Assembly (NCBI GenBank): GCA_014379235.1
Contig: JACMMD010000167.1
Coordinates: 1-5,721, forward strand
Direction: 5' to 3'
DNA length: 5,721 nt
From: Anaerolineae bacterium
GTDB taxonomy: Bacteria > Chloroflexota > Anaerolineae > Aggregatilineales > Phototrophicaceae
The notes under the pieces are model-generated. The model was not told where the DNA came from. It saw nothing but the letters and a program-made list of their open reading frames with translations, and did no database searches. The position numbers were made by a program, and so were the translations under genes. Below, piece after piece: positions 4,939-5,721 of the stretch; positions within the stretch are counted from its first letter, which is position 1; the number at the start of each line of letters is the position of its first letter.

Positions 4939-5721
4939 GTTTCGCAGACGCACCACACTCTTTTTTGTATTCTGTATATTAGCGCTTACGCTCGTCCCGC
5001 TTACGATTTCAATCGTCGGCGCGCAGGACGACAATGTGGACGTTTATGGACGTCCGCTGCCAGAAGATGCCGCGCCCTATGAAATGCAGACGTGGCAAAA
5101 CCTGTGCAACTCCGCCCGCACGGAAACGTCACTGGCGTCCGCTGTGTCGGTTTACCAGCGCATTTGCGACCAGAACGCTTTCGACAAGTTTGGCGATTCA
5201 CTCGTTCAACTGGACGAAAACCTGAACCTGACTCCGGCTGCGGCTGAGAGTTGGGAATCGTCGGAGGACGGCCTCACATGGACGTTCCACCTGCGCGCCG
5301 GCCAAATGTGGAACGATGGTACACCGCTCACCGCCAACGACTATGTGGCGACCTATCGCTACATGGCCGAACCGGATCACGCTTATGACTTCGTGTGGAT
5401 GTGGAACGGCATCATCGCGGGTTGGGACGAAGCCGTCGCAGGCGAAATCTCGACGGACGAAATCGGTGTTGCCGCGCCCGATGATCTGACGTTCACGGTG
5501 ACGACTGCCGTGCCGTTCCCGCCGCTCCCCGGCACGATGTATTTCTGGCCGCCTCTGCAAGCTGCCGCGCTGGAAGAATTCGGCCCTGACTACATGCTCG
5601 ACCCCGAAACCAGCGTTTCGTCTGGCCCGTTCCAGTTGGTCGAGTTTGTCCCCGGCGATCATATTCTGCTGGAAGCCAACCCCGATTACACAGGCTATCG
5701 TCAGCCGTACCTGCGCCAGAT
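4937..5721 (+). CDS. ABC transporter family-5 (OppA/DppA-type) substrate-binding protein, partial
   Basis: The 261-residue N-terminal part of an extracytoplasmic peptide/nutrient-binding protein; the rest lies beyond the window (family members are usually 500-650 residues). A signal peptide is clear: basic FRRRTT, a hydrophobic core LFFVFCILALTLVPLTISI, and likely cleavage after VGA (residue 29). No lipobox cysteine is seen, so it is not an obvious lipoprotein. The SBP_bac_5 signature follows: LTPAAAESWESSEDGLTWTF (98-117), then HLRAGQMWNDGTPLTANDYV (118-137). Later landmarks are the SSGPFQLVEF and LEANPDY segments typical of the family. Cysteines 57 and 77 could form a disulfide. ATG at 4937 is the only ATG consistent with the signal peptide, and an in-frame TAG lies at 4919-4921. 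Permease and ATPase genes would be expected downstream. Substrate (peptides, nickel, sugars or others) cannot be assigned. Confidence 0.93.
   Translation, partial: MFRRRTTLFFVFCILALTLVPLTISIVGAQDDNVDVYGRPLPEDAAPYEMQTWQNLCNSARTETSLASAVSVYQRICDQNAFDKFGDSLVQLDENLNLTPAAAESWESSEDGLTWTFHLRAGQMWNDGTPLTANDYVATYRYMAEPDHAYDFVWMWNGIIAGWDEAVAGEISTDEIGVAAPDDLTFTVTTAVPFPPLPGTMYFWPPLQAAALEEFGPDYMLDPETSVSSGPFQLVEFVPGDHILLEANPDYTGYRQPYLRQ

Noticed and set aside
5198..5662. Leftward reading frame of 154 codons opposite the solute-binding protein gene
   Set aside because: The opposite strand encodes unmistakable SBP family-5 motifs in a signal-peptide-bearing frame.

Overview
The window looks like chromosomal DNA from a moderately GC-rich environmental bacterium. 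Chloroflexota (Anaerolineae-like) is my best guess, and it is only an inference. It rests on the style of the family-5 solute-binding protein and on the GTAGGG...CCCTAC and CCCCTC...GAGGGG palindromic elements between genes. There is no rRNA, tRNA, CRISPR array, transposase or phage gene.

Layout. Three genes run leftward. Furthest upstream is a PLP-dependent aminotransferase-fold enzyme of the isopenicillin-N-epimerase-like (CefD-like) group (3061-4209). Its conserved N-terminus lies upstream of every canonical start codon. Next is a 712-residue membrane protein (774-2912) with an N-terminal TM helix, an extracytoplasmic double-Cache sensor, two TM helices, and a C-terminal beta-rich domain followed by four TM helices. 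That last part reads like a bacterial pentameric ligand-gated ion channel (pLGIC, Cys-loop/Pro-loop family). Third is a paralogue of its sensor half (1-571), cut off by the window edge. Two genes run rightward: a 64-residue protein made almost entirely of DnaJ-type CxxCxGxG zinc-finger motifs (4445-4639), and the secreted N-terminal part of an OppA-type solute-binding protein (4937 to the window end).

Intergenic DNA. The 4210-4444 gap carries a divergent pair of extended -10 promoters, one for the CefD-like gene and one for the zinc-finger gene. Gaps at 664-763, 3021-3044 and 4235-4269 hold strong inverted repeats without T-tracts, more like dispersed palindromic elements than terminators. 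A 15-nt palindrome covers the start codon of the solute-binding protein.

How it may work together. The most notable item is the putative Cache-pLGIC fusion and its tandem Cache paralogue: a small-molecule sensor apparently wired to an ion channel instead of the usual kinase, cyclase or chemotaxis output. The peptide/nutrient-binding protein nearby and the epimerase-like enzyme hint at amino-acid or peptide metabolism, but nothing in the sequence directly links these genes functionally.
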